DNA of 5,850 nt from an uncultured Paraburkholderia sp. Lineage in GTDB: Bacteria; Pseudomonadota; Gammaproteobacteria; Burkholderiales; Burkholderiaceae. Positions 5,651 to 5,850 of the stretch are shown here, in pieces. The first letter of the stretch is position 1, and the number at the start of each line of letters is the position of its first letter. The position numbers and the translations under genes were made by a program. Where the stretch lies: positions 1 to 5,850 of the forward strand of contig CALFSF010000268.1 in NCBI GenBank assembly GCA_937917025.1. Reading direction: 5' to 3'. The notes under the pieces are model-generated. The model had not been told where the DNA came from. It did not search any database and worked only from the letters and a program-made list of their open reading frames with translations.

Positions 5651-5850
5651 TCAGGCCGTCTCGCGTCCGACCAGCGTGAAGCCGATGTCGATCTTCGGCC
5701 GCACCTGCGAGCCGTCGAGCCGGTCGATCAGACAATGCGCGGCCGTCGTGCCGATGCGGCTACCGTCCATTTGAACCGTGGTCAGCGCCGGCACGAGGTC
5801 GGCCGAGAACTCGAGATCGCCGAAGCCGCATACGGCGAGCCGCGACGGCA
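5651..5850 (-). CDS. LacI/GntR-family transcriptional regulator, C-terminal end only
   Basis: The minus strand is open from the right edge to TGA 5653-5651, giving the last 65-66 residues. The reading PSRLAVCGFGDLEFSADL, then PALTTVQMDGSRIGTTAAH and, at the end, IDIGFTLVGRETA is the typical end of the periplasmic-binding-protein-like ligand domain of LacI-family regulators. The family hallmarks are the G(F/Y)xD-type turn, P-x-LTTV, the helix with G-x-x-AA, and the final strand ending LVxRES/T. The helix-turn-helix domain is outside the window. The gene lies upstream of and in the same direction as the dehydratase operon, separated by the terminator and the operator candidates, so it probably controls that operon in response to a sugar acid or intermediate. 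Effector and sign of control are inferred. Confidence 0.88.
   Translation of the reverse strand, partial: PSRLAVCGFGDLEFSADLVPALTTVQMDGSRIGTTAAHCLIDRLDGSQVRPKIDIGFTLVGRETA

Noticed and set aside
5515..5679. 54-codon plus-strand ORF beginning at ATG 5515
   Set aside because: No Shine-Dalgarno sequence before it, and it runs through both operators, the terminator and the end of the regulator gene.
1..5850. CRISPR arrays, insertion sequences, tRNA or rRNA genes
   Set aside because: No repeat-spacer pattern, transposase motif, terminal inverted repeats or cloverleaf-like stretch was seen on either strand.

Overview
The window looks like chromosomal DNA of a high-GC beta-proteobacterium. Protein character, GC-rich third codon positions and gene content best fit the Burkholderiaceae (Burkholderia/Paraburkholderia type); this is a judgement by eye, not a search result. 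It holds a compact sugar-acid catabolic locus with no sign of phage, transposon, CRISPR array, tRNA or rRNA.

Layout from left to right: (1) 1-1433, plus strand, an FGGY-family pentulose kinase whose N-terminus lies off the left edge. (2) 1430-2743, minus strand, an MFS transporter of the anion:cation symporter type, convergent with the kinase; the two stop codons share the tetranucleotide CTAG. (3) 2817-3548, minus, an RraA/HMG-aldolase-like protein. (4) 3566-5374, minus, an IlvD/Edd-family sugar-acid dehydratase close to L-arabinonate dehydratase. (5) 5375-5650, the control region. (6) 5651 to the right edge, minus, the C-terminal end of a LacI/GntR-type regulator.

The minus-strand genes read regulator, control region, dehydratase, aldolase-like protein, transporter. 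The gaps between the last three are 17 and 73 bp, so they look like one operon. A plausible scheme is: the MFS protein imports an aldonate, the dehydratase converts it to a 2-keto-3-deoxy acid, and the RraA-like protein cleaves that product (or acts elsewhere in the route). The LacI-type protein would be the substrate-responsive repressor. The kinase belongs to a separate plus-strand unit and suggests that a phosphorylative pentulose route lies next door.

The control region is the most informative part. It contains a clean intrinsic terminator with a UUCG tetraloop, two 16-bp CG-centred LacI-type operator candidates 52 bp apart centre to centre, and a short upstream ORF (24 codons) with a strong Shine-Dalgarno sequence. 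The stop of that ORF overlaps a TTG start of the dehydratase as TTGA, and the dehydratase Shine-Dalgarno lies in a small potential hairpin inside the short ORF. This suggests an undescribed translationally coupled leader peptide, but it is an inference from one sequence.
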